A stretch of 64,000 nt of DNA, from positions 620,001 to 684,000 of the forward strand of contig NZ_FOQO01000002.1 in assembly GCF_900113765.1 (NCBI RefSeq). The letters run 5' to 3'. Source of the stretch: Parapedobacter indicus. GTDB taxonomy: Bacteria > Bacteroidota > Bacteroidia > Sphingobacteriales > Sphingobacteriaceae. The translations under genes and the position numbers were made by a program. Below, one piece after another: positions 18,318-27,728 of this stretch (within the stretch, counting starts at the first letter, position 1; every line of letters begins with the position of its first letter). The notes beneath the pieces are model-generated. The model had not been told where the DNA came from and searched no databases. It worked only from the letters and a program-made list of their open reading frames with translations.

Positions 18318-18860
18318 TCACGGTTTCGTCAATTTTTGACGTTTTATAAGGAAAAAGACACCGGCGCCAGCAATTGCCAAACCAAAAAGAAGGGTCAACC
18401 CTCGGTAAAATTGATTTGCTTTTTCCAACGTGGTTATTTCGCTAACCATCCGTTCGTGCTCCTGTTGCAGTTTGCTGATGGTCTTGATGTACCCGTTAAT
18501 GCGCCCGTCAAACTCAGAAGCCCTTTCAGCGATTTTTGATTTCTCGAAGTCCTTATAATCCAGCAGGGCTTTGGTTTCTTGAAAAATATCATTGTCCGTA
18601 AGGACAATCTGCTTCAGGATATCTATGGACGCCTGCATGTCCTTTTTGGTTTTCAACCCGAAAATACCCGTACGCTTTTGAAGGCTTTCATTAAATTGAC
18701 CGAATCGCTGACCCCGTTCGGTCAATAATCTATTCACTTTTTGACGCTGGACTTCGTAGCCCACCGTATCTGACGTTTCCTGACCGAATGAAAACGAAAT
18801 CAAACAACTTGCCAAAAAGAATGTTGCTACGCAAATGCAGCTGAACTGATACGGTCGCAT
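18318..18860 (-). CDS. Hypothetical protein with N-terminal signal, coiled coil and C-terminal membrane helix
   Basis: I do not recognise this 180-residue protein. From the ATG at 18860 it has an export signal (ATFFLASCLISFSFGQ), a highly charged helical middle likely to form coiled coil (about residues 35-145, e.g. LQQEHERMVSEITTLEKANQ), and a single C-terminal membrane segment (GLTLLFGLAIAGAGVFFLI) followed by basic residues (KRQKLTKP). It is therefore probably anchored in the inner membrane with its coiled coil in the periplasm. The frame is open back to a TTG at 18890, but the signal peptide fits the ATG. It lies just after the SAM hydrolase gene on the same strand and probably shares its message. 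Function unknown. Confidence 0.75.
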   Translation of the reverse strand: MRPYQFSCICVATFFLASCLISFSFGQETSDTVGYEVQRQKVNRLLTERGQRFGQFNESLQKRTGIFGLKTKKDMQASIDILKQIVLTDNDIFQETKALLDYKDFEKSKIAERASEFDGRINGYIKTISKLQQEHERMVSEITTLEKANQFYRGLTLLFGLAIAGAGVFFLIKRQKLTKP

Positions 18861-18892
18861 GTTGTCTATCTTGCTCAAAAAACGGACCAAGT

Positions 18893-19672
18893 TTATTTTT
18901 TGAATTCCACGCGGATGATATCGCCTTTATTCAGCCCTAATAAACCGCTGGCATTTCCTTTGTTGATAGCGATCTCCAGGTAGTTAGTAATTCCAAAGAG
19001 GCAAAGCTTTTCGCCTTCCGGCACTTCGTTGTAATGCCAACTCATCTGATCAATCGTTTCGTTGCGTCTGAAATGGACTACAAAATTGCGACCGCGTTGG
19101 ACCTTATTGAATAACTCTTTGCTGATATTGCTGATAACGTTACCAAATGAATCGACAAATACCACACTGCCACGTAGGCTATCTTTTTCGACCACGGGCT
19201 GCACCAGGGTACGGTCAACCACGCCGTCTACCGGATCTCCGATATCGGTTAATTTACCCCCTTTCGCAAGATGACAGGCAGCCTTGGCAAAAATATCGGT
19301 TAATGGGAAGTGTAAATATTTCAGATCCTGAATAATATTGATTTCCACAGCTTCCGTAGGCGGCCCATCTAATATTAACGAAAATAAGCCATTATCTGTA
19401 CCGATAAAATAGTGACCCTTGTATTGCAGGGCAAGATAACGGTTGTTTTCGTTGAATACGGAGTCGATGCCGACAAGATGGACGCTTTGAGGCGGGAAAT
19501 ACGGATACGCATTTTTCACGACAAATGCGGCATACTGGATATCAAAAGGAGGTATCTCATGAGAAATATCAACCAGTCGCACAGCGGGAAATTGGCTGAT
19601 AATACTGCCTTTTAATGCTGCTTGATAAAAATCTTTATGTCCTAAATCTGTTGTTAAGGTAATAATACCCAT
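18893..19672 (-). CDS. SAM hydrolase (S-adenosyl-L-methionine hydroxide adenosyltransferase, DUF62)
   Basis: A 259-residue cytosolic enzyme that splits S-adenosylmethionine into adenosine and methionine using water. The N-terminus GIITLTTDLGHKDFYQAALK carries the family's catalytic Asp. DISHEIPPFDIQYAAF, the adenine-site TDNGLFS and the C-terminal domain SFGNVISNI follow in the family order. I start at the ATG at 19672 (Met19 of the longer frame) because the family begins at this point and because a strong promoter, TTG-N20-TAAGTTTG, lies inside the 5' extension. Its stop is followed closely by the hypothetical membrane protein gene. Confidence 0.9.
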   Translation of the reverse strand: MGIITLTTDLGHKDFYQAALKGSIISQFPAVRLVDISHEIPPFDIQYAAFVVKNAYPYFPPQSVHLVGIDSVFNENNRYLALQYKGHYFIGTDNGLFSLILDGPPTEAVEINIIQDLKYLHFPLTDIFAKAACHLAKGGKLTDIGDPVDGVVDRTLVQPVVEKDSLRGSVVFVDSFGNVISNISKELFNKVQRGRNFVVHFRRNETIDQMSWHYNEVPEGEKLCLFGITNYLEIAINKGNASGLLGLNKGDIIRVEFKK

Positions 19673-19695
19673 ACCCGCCTTGATTGCAATCGATG

Positions 19696-19726
19696 CAAAC
19701 TTAGATAAAGTTGCCATGATATCCAA
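19696..19726 (-). promoter_or_regulatory. Promoter of the SAM hydrolase gene (TTG-N20-TAAGTTTG)
   Basis: On the minus strand, -33 TTG (19724-19726) and -7 TAAGTTTG (19696-19703) are separated by exactly 20 bases, and the ATG at 19672 follows 23 bases later. The same 14-mer, TTTATCTAAGTTTG, recurs at 39124-39137 and 55605-55618. Confidence 0.6.
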
Positions 19727-19733
19727 TTAGCGA

Positions 19734-19775
19734 AACTGCGAATTTGCAAAACTGCGAATTTGCAAAACTACGAAT
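19734..19775 (+). repeat. Short tandem repeat, 16-bp unit
   Basis: Two perfect copies of AACTGCGAATTTGCAA (19734-19749, 19750-19765) plus a partial third beginning AACTACGAAT. The repeat lies between the divergent SAM hydrolase and phoH promoters. Similar wordy repeats such as AAGCTGATTGCCGATA (around 20860) fill other gaps in this stretch, so it may be a genome-wide spacer repeat. Confidence 0.7.
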
Positions 19776-19788
19776 GGTAATTTATCGC

Positions 19789-19796
19789 TATCTTTG
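19789..19796 (+). promoter_or_regulatory. Bacteroidota -7 box for phoH
   Basis: TATCTTTG, 64 bases before the phoH start. The -33 element is poor. The leader downstream contains the GCATCA/TGATGC hairpin. Confidence 0.45.
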
Positions 19797-19807
19797 AAAA
19801 CTGCGAA

Positions 19808-19822
19808 GCATCAGCGTGATGC
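19808..19822 (+). promoter_or_regulatory. Inverted repeat in the phoH leader
   Basis: GCATCA-GCG-TGATGC, a perfect 6-bp stem with a 3-base loop, 10-25 bases after the expected transcription start. It could be a leader hairpin or a protein-binding palindrome. Confidence 0.4.
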
Positions 19823-19860
19823 AGCGCACAGGGAGTCATATCATTCATTGGAGATAGAAT

Positions 19861-20829
19861 TTGAACGAATTAAACATTACGTTGGAATATGTGAATCCTG
19901 CCGTGTTGTGGGGCACACATAATGAACATTTCGAAGTGTTCAAAAAGCAGTTTCCAAAATTAAAGCTCGTTGCCCGTGGCAACGAAGTAAAGGTACTGGG
20001 GGATGAGCGCGAAATTTCGTTATTTAAAGAAGGTTTTGATAAAATAGTTGCGCATGTCGAACAATACAATAATTTAACGACAAACGACATAGAAAACATT
20101 TTGGATACAAGGCCTGTTAATGGTAAGCTAGCAAAAAAGACGGAAAAAACAGATACAGGTCCTATCGGCGTTGGAGAACCGATTGTTTTTGGACCCAATG
20201 GCATCGTTGTAAAGGCGCGGACGCCAAACCAGCGGAGGATGGTGGAAAGCATCCTGAAAAATGATATTTTGTTTGCCATCGGCCCGGCCGGCACCGGCAA
20301 GACATATACCGCCGTGGCGTTGGCGGTTCGTGCCCTGCGGAACAAAGAGGTAAAACGGATCATCCTGACACGACCGGCCGTGGAGGCAGGCGAAAATCTG
20401 GGCTTTCTCCCGGGAGACCTTAAGGAAAAGGTTGATCCGTACCTGCGACCGCTTTATGACGCACTTGACGATATGATTCCCGCTGAAAAACTAAAAGCTT
20501 TTTTGGAAAACCGAACGATAGAAGTGGCTCCGTTGGCTTTTATGCGTGGTCGTACGCTCGACAACTGCTTTGTTATTCTGGATGAAGCCCAGAATGCTAC
20601 GGACATGCAAATGAAAATGTTTCTTACCAGAATGGGGCCGACTGCCAAATTCATTGTAACCGGCGATGTCACGCAGATCGACCTTCCCAAGAAACAACAA
20701 TCAGGCTTACAAACCGCCCTGAAGTTACTTGACGGAATTGAAGGCATTGATATGATCTATCTGAGTGGTGGAGATGTGGTACGGCATAAACTGGTAAGGC
20801 GAATATTAGAGGCATATGGGGATATTTGA
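19861..20829 (+). CDS. phoH: PhoH-family ATPase
   Basis: A 322-residue cytosolic P-loop ATPase linked in bacteria to RNA metabolism and ribosome maturation; the precise reaction is not settled. An N-terminal KH-like region (about 1-85, LVARGNEVKVLGDERE) precedes the PhoH domain with Walker A GPAGTGKT (141-148), LTRPAVEAGENLGFLPGD, Walker B FVILDEAQNA and the arginine motif TGDVTQIDLP. The start codon is TTG at 19861: the frame has a TAG two codons upstream, and the next ATG is far inside the domain. It is followed 51 bases later by purC on the same strand. Confidence 0.93.
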   Translation: MNELNITLEYVNPAVLWGTHNEHFEVFKKQFPKLKLVARGNEVKVLGDEREISLFKEGFDKIVAHVEQYNNLTTNDIENILDTRPVNGKLAKKTEKTDTGPIGVGEPIVFGPNGIVVKARTPNQRRMVESILKNDILFAIGPAGTGKTYTAVALAVRALRNKEVKRIILTRPAVEAGENLGFLPGDLKEKVDPYLRPLYDALDDMIPAEKLKAFLENRTIEVAPLAFMRGRTLDNCFVILDEAQNATDMQMKMFLTRMGPTAKFIVTGDVTQIDLPKKQQSGLQTALKLLDGIEGIDMIYLSGGDVVRHKLVRRILEAYGDI

Positions 20830-20880
20830 GTGGAAAGTGATAGCCTATTGCCGAAAGCTGATTGCCGATAATAGAAAAAA

Positions 20881-21846
20881 ATGAATACATTAAAAGAAAC
20901 AAATTTCCATTTCGAGGGTCAAACTGCCTTTTATCGAGGTAAAGTACGCGATGTCTATACGATAGCCGACACCTATCTAGCGATGGTCGCTACCGACCGT
21001 ATATCTGCATTTGATGTAGTACTTCCCCGGGCAATACCGTATAAAGGACAGGTACTCAATCAAATTGCTGCCAAATTTTTAAAAGCAACGGAAGATATCG
21101 TACCCAATTGGGTATTAGCGATACCGGATCCCTGTGTGACCATCGGTCGGCAATGCCTCCCTTTTAAGGTGGAGATGGTGATCCGTGGATACCTATCGGG
21201 ACATGCATGGCGTGAGTATCAAGCAGGAAAACGTGAAATATGCGGGGAGCCTCTTCCAGACGGACTGAAAGAAAATGACCGACTGCCCCATCCCATCATC
21301 ACTCCGACCACAAAGGCCGCTGTGGGACACGATGAGGATATATCGCGCGCCGCAATTCTTGAAAAAGGGATTGTATCAGAGGCCGATTATCAACAGCTGG
21401 AAATGTATACCTTTGCGCTGTTCAGACGAGGCACCGATTTAGCCGCAGAAAGAGGATTGATCTTGGTAGATACTAAATATGAATTTGGAAAAATAGGCGA
21501 CGATATATTTTTGATCGACGAAATCCATACGCCAGATTCATCGCGCTATTTCTATGCAGATAGTTATGCTCAATTACAAAATGAAGGCAAGCCACAACGG
21601 CAATTATCCAAAGAGTTTGTCCGGAAATGGCTGATAGCAAATGGCTTTCAGGGAAAAGATGGACAAAAAATACCTGAAATGACCGATGAAATTGTATCAT
21701 CGATTTCCGAAAGATACGTCGAACTCTTCGAGCACATCACCGGAGAGCGTTTTGAATACCCCAACGATACGGCAGCTGCAGAGCGAGTAGAACGCAACAC
21801 AACAGCAGCTCTTTCCAGTATGAAAACAAGTAAGCACCCATTATAA
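20881..21846 (+). CDS. purC: Phosphoribosylaminoimidazole-succinocarboxamide synthase
   Basis: Joins aspartate to CAIR to give SAICAR with ATP, a middle step of de novo purine synthesis. The 321-residue product is of the longer SAICAR-synthetase type. Family signatures are RGKVRDVY near the N-terminus, [38 protein letters not shown] and the metal/nucleotide segment LVDTKYEFG followed by [12 protein letters not shown]. The length is normal and nothing is missing. It precedes a STAS gene by 10 bases on the same strand, so the two may share a message. No other pur gene is nearby. Confidence 0.96.
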   Translation: MNTLKETNFHFEGQTAFYRGKVRDVYTIADTYLAMVATDRISAFDVVLPRAIPYKGQVLNQIAAKFLKATEDIVPNWVLAIPDPCVTIGRQCLPFKVEMVIRGYLSGHAWREYQAGKREICGEPLPDGLKENDRLPHPIITPTTKAAVGHDEDISRAAILEKGIVSEADYQQLEMYTFALFRRGTDLAAERGLILVDTKYEFGKIGDDIFLIDEIHTPDSSRYFYADSYAQLQNEGKPQRQLSKEFVRKWLIANGFQGKDGQKIPEMTDEIVSSISERYVELFEHITGERFEYPNDTAAAERVERNTTAALSSMKTSKHPL

Positions 21847-21856
21847 AATTTCCGTT

Positions 21857-22240
21857 ATGAAATTCACAATTGATAAGCATGAAAAATATGTCATCATCCA
21901 GCCTCACGTAGAGATATTGGATGGCGACTCTGCACCAAAGATTAAGGCCGAATTTCTTTTACGGAATTCAGGTGGACAACGAAACATCATCTTTGATTTG
22001 TCACAGGTAAAAGAAGCGGATTCGTCTGGCTTACGAACCGGCTTGTTGGCTCACCGTCTTTGCAAAGCTGCGGGCGGTGTATTTGTATTGGCTTGTGCAA
22101 ACCAACAGATCAAGAGTCTTATTTCGGTGTGCAATTTGGCTGGGACGTTGACGCTCGCTCACAACACAGCGGAAGCGGAAGATCTGATCTTTTCACAAGA
22201 GCTGGAAAAAGATCTAAGGGGTGCGGTAGAAGAGGGATGA
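21857..22240 (+). CDS. STAS-domain protein, anti-sigma-factor-antagonist-like
   Basis: A 127-residue cytosolic STAS protein of the SpoIIAA/RsbV type, which in other bacteria is switched by serine phosphorylation and binds a kinase anti-sigma factor. The phosphorylatable serine region reads KEADSSGLRTGLL (S56/S57). No cognate kinase or phosphatase gene is visible here. Its stop codon overlaps the rnz start codon (ATGA, 22237-22240), so the two are translationally coupled. This STAS-RNase Z pairing suggests a link that is not understood. Confidence 0.88.
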   Translation: MKFTIDKHEKYVIIQPHVEILDGDSAPKIKAEFLLRNSGGQRNIIFDLSQVKEADSSGLRTGLLAHRLCKAAGGVFVLACANQQIKSLISVCNLAGTLTLAHNTAEAEDLIFSQELEKDLRGAVEEG

Positions 22241-23148
22241 GATTTGAAGTATTGATATTAGGGAGTAGTTCTGCCACACCGATATATGGCCGTCATCCAA
22301 CCGCGCAGTTAATTAATATCAATGAACAACTGTATCTGTTGGATTGCGGGGAAGGTACGCAGGTACAACTCATCAAATACGGAATCCGAAGTAACCGCAT
22401 CAAACATATTTTTATCAGCCACCTACATGGCGATCATTACCTGGGCTTGATCGGCCTTATTTCGTCCATGCACCTGGTGGGTCGTAGGGACGAATTGCAT
22501 GTGTATGGACCGCCTGCATTAAAGGAAATAATTGAGCTGCATTTTCTGCATTCGCAAACGGTACTGCGCTATCCCTTACATATCCACCCTACACAGGATC
22601 GAAGCAGTGAGCTAATCTTCGAAAGCGAGAATCTGGCCGTTCGTAGTTTCCCGTTAGACCACCGGATCGCCTGCACCGGGTTCCGGTTTGATGAAAAGAA
22701 ACGGATGCCTGCCATTAACCGGGAGAAAACCGACGCCATCGGCATACCTACGGATTATCTTCCGCTGATAAAACGGGGCAACGATTATACGGCGGCAGAT
22801 GGAACGGTATATCGCTGGCAGGATCTGACTATCGCCCCGCCTGTGCCTCGAAGTTATGCGTATTGCTCGGACACCATTATGACCGTGCGATACCAGCCGT
22901 TCATCCAACAGGTGGACCTGTTGTACCACGAAGCCACGTTTTTGCATGAAATGCTGGATCGGGCTACGGAAACTTTCCATACCACAGCGCGCCAAGCCGG
23001 ACAGATTGCGACGGAGGTACACGCAAAAAAATTACTCATCGGGCACTACTCCGCGAGATACAAAGACCTGAAACCTTTACTAGAAGAAAGTAAATCTATA
23101 TTCCCCAATTGTGATTTGGCACTGGAGGGAAATTGGTATCGTGTATAA
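22237..23148 (+). CDS. rnz: Ribonuclease Z
   Basis: A 303-residue zinc-dependent endoribonuclease that trims the 3' end of tRNA precursors. The metallo-beta-lactamase motif is SHLHGDHYLG (H62, H64, D66, H67), with DCGEGTQ before it, further zinc ligands in SYAYCSDT, EATF and FHTTARQAG, and IGHYSARY near the C-terminus. I start at the ATG at 22237, which overlaps the STAS stop codon; the frame is open 59 codons upstream but that stretch lies inside the STAS gene. Length is normal for the short bacterial form. Confidence 0.95.
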   Translation: MRFEVLILGSSSATPIYGRHPTAQLININEQLYLLDCGEGTQVQLIKYGIRSNRIKHIFISHLHGDHYLGLIGLISSMHLVGRRDELHVYGPPALKEIIELHFLHSQTVLRYPLHIHPTQDRSSELIFESENLAVRSFPLDHRIACTGFRFDEKKRMPAINREKTDAIGIPTDYLPLIKRGNDYTAADGTVYRWQDLTIAPPVPRSYAYCSDTIMTVRYQPFIQQVDLLYHEATFLHEMLDRATETFHTTARQAGQIATEVHAKKLLIGHYSARYKDLKPLLEESKSIFPNCDLALEGNWYRV

Positions 23149-23174
23149 TTCTAAAAATTTAGTATAAATTGGCA

Positions 23175-24239
23175 ATGGCTAATTCATTTGATTTGACCGT
23201 TCTTTTAAGAGATAACATCCGGAATCTGACCCCCTATTCCTCGGCCCGTAATGAGTTTAAAGGGGAAGCATCCGTCCTTTTGGACGCCAATGAGAACGCC
23301 TACGGTTCCCCATTGGACAGCAATTACAATCGCTATCCCGACCCGTTACAGCAACAACTAAAAGTGAAGTTAAGCGGCATTAAAGGTGTACCGCCACGGA
23401 ATATTTTTCTGGGTAACGGCAGCGATGAAGCGATTGATATCCTTTACCGGGCGTTTTGTCGTCCAGGGGTGGATAATGTAATCCTCGTGCCCCCCACCTA
23501 TGGCATGTACGAAGTTTCGGCTAACATCAATGACATCGCAACCAAGAAAGTAAATCTCACCGCTGATTTTCAGCTTAACCTGGAAGGTATTGCAGAAGCC
23601 ATCGATGCCCATACCCGCATTATCTTTCTTTGCTCTCCGAATAATCCGACAGGAAATTCGCTGCACCGCGAAGATGTAGAGACCATCCTGGCTAACTTCA
23701 ATGGTCTGGTCGTCATTGATGAAGCATACATCAACTATTCCCGCCAAAAGACATTCATTCAAGAACTGACTGAGTACAGTAACCTCGTGGTCTTGCAAAC
23801 GCTTTCAAAAGCTTGGGGGTTGGCAGGGTTACGCTTGGGAATGGCGTTTGCGAGTGAGGAAATCATCGAAATATTCAACAAAATAAAGCCGCCTTATAAC
23901 ATCAACCAGGCAACACAGGAACTTGCGCTAAAGGCGTTGGAAAATGTAGACAAAGTGAATGGATGGATCCGGGAGACGGTCTCCGAACGGGATAAGCTTT
24001 CTGCGGGATTAAGCGCGCTGGAATTTGTACTGCACGTATATCCTTCTGACGCTAACTTTATTCTGGCCAAGACCGCCAACCCGCGGCCGATATACGACTA
24101 TTTGGTGGAAAGGAGTGTGATTGTACGCGACCGATCTAAAGTGGAGTTATGCGAAGGATGTCTGCGCATTACGGTGGGCACTCCCGATGAAAACAAGCTA
24201 TTGATGGATGCCCTGGGTGAATTTGCATTTGCGCGGTAA
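23175..24239 (+). CDS. hisC: Histidinol-phosphate aminotransferase
   Basis: PLP-dependent transfer of an amino group from glutamate to imidazole-acetol phosphate, the seventh step of histidine synthesis. The 354-residue product carries LDANENAYGSP, FLGNGSDEAIDIL, PPTYGMYEV, SPNNPTGN, DEAYINYS and the PLP lysine in TLSKAWGLAGLRLG. I use the ATG at 23175; the frame also permits a TTG two codons earlier. It is the first his gene here, and hisG and hisD, which usually come before it, are absent from the window. The upstream neighbour rnz is 26 bases away. Confidence 0.96.
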   Translation: MANSFDLTVLLRDNIRNLTPYSSARNEFKGEASVLLDANENAYGSPLDSNYNRYPDPLQQQLKVKLSGIKGVPPRNIFLGNGSDEAIDILYRAFCRPGVDNVILVPPTYGMYEVSANINDIATKKVNLTADFQLNLEGIAEAIDAHTRIIFLCSPNNPTGNSLHREDVETILANFNGLVVIDEAYINYSRQKTFIQELTEYSNLVVLQTLSKAWGLAGLRLGMAFASEEIIEIFNKIKPPYNINQATQELALKALENVDKVNGWIRETVSERDKLSAGLSALEFVLHVYPSDANFILAKTANPRPIYDYLVERSVIVRDRSKVELCEGCLRITVGTPDENKLLMDALGEFAFAR

Positions 24240-24300
24240 TTTAGCTATGTTTGGCCGTTTCAATACAACCATAAAAATTAAGGCAATAAAAACACAATGA

Positions 24301-25440
24301 ATGCCTGACGCAATTAAACGACTACTTTTCATAGACCGCGACGGTACGCTGATTATCGAACCGGAAGACGAGCAGATTGACTCTTTTGAAAAGTTAAAAT
24401 TTTATCCTGGTGCCTTGCAATATCTGCCCCGTATAGCGAGCGAGCTCGACTTCGAATTGGTACTCGTATCCAATCAGGATGGATTGGGTACGGATTCACA
24501 CCCCGAAGTCAATTTCTGGCCGGTACACCGGTTTGTCATCGAGACATTTGCCAATGAGGGGGTTATATTTGCAGCGGAACATATCGACCGGACATTTCCG
24601 CATGAGCAAGCACCGACACGCAAACCGGGAACGGCATTGCTTACCCCCTACTTTGACCGGGAGAAATATGATCTTGCACATTCCTTCGTTATCGGCGATC
24701 GCATCAACGACGTAAAACTGGCCCAAAATTTAGGTGCGAAAGCCATCTGGCTGCGGAATAACGATTTGCTTGGCGCCGCCGAGGCGCATGAAATCGACGT
24801 ATCCGCAGTGGCCTTGGAAACTCCGGACTGGAAAGCCATTTACGAGTTTCTGAAGTTAGGCGTTCGCGCAGGTGAACATCGCCGGAAGACGAACGAAACC
24901 GATATTTACATTCGACTAAATCTCGATGGCAAAGGAAAGGCAGATATCCATACCGGATTGCCTTTTTTTGATCACATGCTCGACCAGATCGCGCGTCATG
25001 GAAACATTGACCTCACCATACAGGCAACTGGTGATTTGCATATCGATGAACACCATACCATCGAAGATACGGGGATTGCATTGGGGGAGCTAATTGCCAA
25101 AACCCTGGGCGACAAACGAGGCATCGAGCGATATGCCTTTACACTGCCCATGGACGATTGCCTGGCACAGGTTGCCATTGACTTCGGTGGCAGAAACTGG
25201 ATGGTTTGGGATGCTGAGTTTAGGCGCGAAAAAATAGGCGATATGCCTACCGAAATGTTCTTCCATTTTTTTAAGTCGTTCTCGGATGCCGCTAAATGTA
25301 ACCTGAATATCAAAGCAGAAGGCGAAAACGAACATCACAAGATCGAGGCGATATTCAAAGCATTTGCCAAATCAATCAAAAAGGCAGTAAGACGGGATGC
25401 GGAGCACATGGAACTTCCAAGTACGAAAGGAGTGCTTTGA
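24301..25440 (+). CDS. hisB: Bifunctional histidinol-phosphatase / imidazoleglycerol-phosphate dehydratase
   Basis: A 379-residue fusion catalysing two steps of histidine synthesis. The N-terminal HAD phosphatase (about 1-170) has FIDRDGTLI with nucleophile D12 and acid/base D14, SNQDGLGT, and the later [11 protein letters not shown]. The C-terminal dehydratase (about 190-379) has the manganese-binding motifs [13 protein letters not shown] and [10 protein letters not shown] and a second metal triad at ENEHHKIEA. Both halves are complete, and this fused form is typical of Gammaproteobacteria and Bacteroidota. It lies between hisC (61-base gap) and hisH (50-base gap). Confidence 0.96.
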   Translation: MPDAIKRLLFIDRDGTLIIEPEDEQIDSFEKLKFYPGALQYLPRIASELDFELVLVSNQDGLGTDSHPEVNFWPVHRFVIETFANEGVIFAAEHIDRTFPHEQAPTRKPGTALLTPYFDREKYDLAHSFVIGDRINDVKLAQNLGAKAIWLRNNDLLGAAEAHEIDVSAVALETPDWKAIYEFLKLGVRAGEHRRKTNETDIYIRLNLDGKGKADIHTGLPFFDHMLDQIARHGNIDLTIQATGDLHIDEHHTIEDTGIALGELIAKTLGDKRGIERYAFTLPMDDCLAQVAIDFGGRNWMVWDAEFRREKIGDMPTEMFFHFFKSFSDAAKCNLNIKAEGENEHHKIEAIFKAFAKSIKKAVRRDAEHMELPSTKGVL

Positions 25441-25490
25441 TAAGCACGAAGTTAGCGATAGAAAGTTAAGCCGACAGCGAATAGCTGAAT

Positions 25491-26084
25491 ATGACAGGAA
25501 TCATCAATTACGGAGCAGGAAATATTTTCTCATTGACAGCGGCGCTTGACCGTTTGGGCATTCCGTATGGAATGGTCAACACGCAAGACGAATTGATTGC
25601 CTATGACCGGATTATTATTCCAGGAGTGGGACACGCCGGTGCAGCCATGCGGAAATTACAGGCGTCGGGATTAGCCGCATCAATCGGGCAGCTTACAAAG
25701 CCTGTTTTGGGAATCTGTGTGGGCATGCAGTTGCTCACCGCATATTCGGAAGAAGGCAATAGTTCGCTGCTGAATATTGTTCCACTGAAAACGTTACATT
25801 TCGAAAATCGGATTTCCGAGAAGGTTCCGCATATCGGGTGGAATCAGGTTTTTCATGAAAATGGGTTTGCATTGTTCGCCAATATAAAAAAAGATGCCTA
25901 CTTTTACTTTGTACACTCTTATTTTATTGAATATAATGCTACTTTTACGGCCGCTTTTACCGATTATGGATTGAAGTTTTCAGCTTCACTACAGGATCGA
26001 AACTTTTATGGGGTACAGTTTCATCCTGAGAAATCGGGAGAAGCAGGTGAGCAGTTATTATTGAATTTTTCAAACTTGTATTAA
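25491..26084 (+). CDS. hisH: Imidazole glycerol phosphate synthase, glutaminase subunit
   Basis: Releases ammonia from glutamine and channels it to HisF, with which it forms a dimer. The 197-residue class I glutamine amidotransferase has the nucleophile C76 in LGICVGMQLL, the PGVGHAGAA oxyanion region and the catalytic His-Glu pair in QFHPEKSG near residue 177. Length is normal. It precedes hisA by 18 bases in the plus-strand his cluster. Confidence 0.96.
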   Translation: MTGIINYGAGNIFSLTAALDRLGIPYGMVNTQDELIAYDRIIIPGVGHAGAAMRKLQASGLAASIGQLTKPVLGICVGMQLLTAYSEEGNSSLLNIVPLKTLHFENRISEKVPHIGWNQVFHENGFALFANIKKDAYFYFVHSYFIEYNATFTAAFTDYGLKFSASLQDRNFYGVQFHPEKSGEAGEQLLLNFSNLY

Positions 26085-26102
26085 AATCAACCTTAAAAAA
26101 AT

Positions 26103-26852
26103 ATGTATATCATTCCGGCAATAGACGTATTGGACAAGAAAGTTGTCCGCCTACGTGAGGGCAATTACAACGATGCGACGGTATATGAGGTCAGTCTTGA
26201 GGAGATGATCGAAAAGTATCAATCCAATGGCACCGAATTTGTGCATATTGTTGACCTTAATGGAGCCAAAGGGGACTTTTCAAATCAATCCTACTTGTTT
26301 GACATTGTACGTCATACCGACATGAAGGTACAATATGGTGGTGGGGTACGGAGCATTGAAAAAGTCATGGAACTGGTTGATGCAGGCATACACCGGGTGG
26401 TGGTAGGTACACAGGCCATCACCAATCCGTCGTTTCTGGATGAGCTTAGCAAGCTCAATCGTGGCAAGGATAAATATGCGGATCAGGTGGTCATCGCCAT
26501 TGATGTGCTGGATGAGGTCATTAAATATTCCGGATGGATGGAAAGTTCCCCTGTTAAACTGCTCGATTATATCGACAGGTGTCTTTCGTTGGGTTTTTTC
26601 CGTTTTCTATGCACGGATATCAACAAGGATGGCAAATTGGGTGGCGCCGGTGTGGAATTGTATAAGAAGTTATTGGATCACTCCCCCATCATTAAGCTCA
26701 TCGCTTCTGGAGGTATCAGTTCGATGGATGATATTTACGCGCTGGATGCCATCAAGGTTGAGGCATGCGTAGTAGGAAAAGCCATCTATGAGAACCGCAT
26801 TACCATTGAACAAATCAAGGAGTGGAATTTGAAGTCCCTCATCCGTTTTTAA
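26103..26852 (+). CDS. hisA: ProFAR isomerase (phosphoribosylformimino-AICAR-P isomerase)
   Basis: Amadori isomerisation in the fourth step of histidine synthesis. A 249-residue TIM barrel with the catalytic D8 in IPAIDVLDKKVVRL, phosphate-binding YGGGVRSIE and ASGGISSMDD loops, and the second catalytic Asp in CTDINKDGKLGG. It lies 6 bases before hisF, its structural relative, and the two are certainly co-transcribed. Confidence 0.96.
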   Translation: MYIIPAIDVLDKKVVRLREGNYNDATVYEVSLEEMIEKYQSNGTEFVHIVDLNGAKGDFSNQSYLFDIVRHTDMKVQYGGGVRSIEKVMELVDAGIHRVVVGTQAITNPSFLDELSKLNRGKDKYADQVVIAIDVLDEVIKYSGWMESSPVKLLDYIDRCLSLGFFRFLCTDINKDGKLGGAGVELYKKLLDHSPIIKLIASGGISSMDDIYALDAIKVEACVVGKAIYENRITIEQIKEWNLKSLIRF

Positions 26853-26858
26853 GGTATC

Positions 26859-27614
26859 ATGCTGGCTAAGCGCATCATTCCCTGCTTAGACGTCAAAGAT
26901 GGACGTACGGTAAAAGGCGTTAACTTCGTAGACCTCCGCGATGCAGGGGACCCTGTGGAACTGGCTTGGCAGTATTCTCGGCAGGGAGCCGATGAATTGG
27001 TTTTTTTAGATATTACTGCCACACACGAACGACGCAAGACTACCGTAGATTTAGTAAAATCCGTTGCGAGGCAAGTCAACATCCCGTTTACCATTGGCGG
27101 GGGTATCAACGAGTTGGCCGATGCCGATATACTTTTGCACGCCGGCGCAGATAAGATTTCCATCAATTCGGCGGCTGTGCGCAATCCGGATCTTATTAAT
27201 CAGTTGGCGGAAGCTTTCGGTATACAGTTTGTCGTAGTAGCGGTAGATACACGCCATGTAGACGGCAAAAACTATGTGCACCTTAACGGTGGCCGACTGA
27301 AAACGGATTTAGAAACCGAAGCGTGGATTAAGGATGCAGAAAGTCGAGGAGCTGGGGAAATTTTACTGACGTCTATGGATCACGATGGCACCAAGAATGG
27401 ATTTGATTGTACGTTGCTAAAAAAAATCAATGATCACTTATCCATCCCGCTGATTGCTTCGGGTGGTGCCGGCAATGAACAGCATTTTATAGATGTATTT
27501 CAGCAAAGCAATGTAGACGCCGCCTTGGCTGCTTCGGTATTCCATTACGGCGAAATATTGATCCCCCGTTTGAAAGGCGAACTACGACAGCATGGAATTG
27601 AAATAAGGCAGTAA
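26859..27614 (+). CDS. hisF: Imidazole glycerol phosphate synthase, cyclase subunit
   Basis: Uses ammonia from HisH to close the imidazole ring, giving IGP and the purine intermediate AICAR. A 251-residue TIM barrel with the catalytic D11 in [23 protein letters not shown], the second acid in [10 protein letters not shown], and the ASGGAGN phosphate loop. Length is normal. A 114-base gap with short repeats separates it from hisIE. Confidence 0.96.
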   Translation: MLAKRIIPCLDVKDGRTVKGVNFVDLRDAGDPVELAWQYSRQGADELVFLDITATHERRKTTVDLVKSVARQVNIPFTIGGGINELADADILLHAGADKISINSAAVRNPDLINQLAEAFGIQFVVVAVDTRHVDGKNYVHLNGGRLKTDLETEAWIKDAESRGAGEILLTSMDHDGTKNGFDCTLLKKINDHLSIPLIASGGAGNEQHFIDVFQQSNVDAALAASVFHYGEILIPRLKGELRQHGIEIRQ

Positions 27615-27728
27615 TTCAGTTAACTGGTGAAGTTGTGGATTTGCTAATCCAATGAAAAGTAAATAGCTGAATCAGCGGATATAAACAAATACGCAAATCA
27701 AGCGGATATGCAATAAACGAATAAACGA
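27615..27728 (+). other. Intercistronic spacer with short repeats, hisF-hisIE
   Basis: Contains GCGGATAT twice (around 27675 and 27700) and ATAAACGA twice just before the hisIE start. No gene, promoter box or strong hairpin seen. The wordy repeat style matches other spacers in this stretch. Confidence 0.4.

Noticed and set aside
19845-20363. 172-codon minus-strand open frame
   Set aside because: Antisense to phoH with Walker motifs on the plus strand.
22060-22236. N-terminal extension of RNase Z
   Set aside because: Lies inside the STAS gene in another frame; the ATG overlapping the STAS stop gives a normal RNase Z.
27615-27728. Small gene or attenuator before hisIE
   Set aside because: No frame with a start and reasonable codons, no His-rich leader peptide and no strong hairpin.
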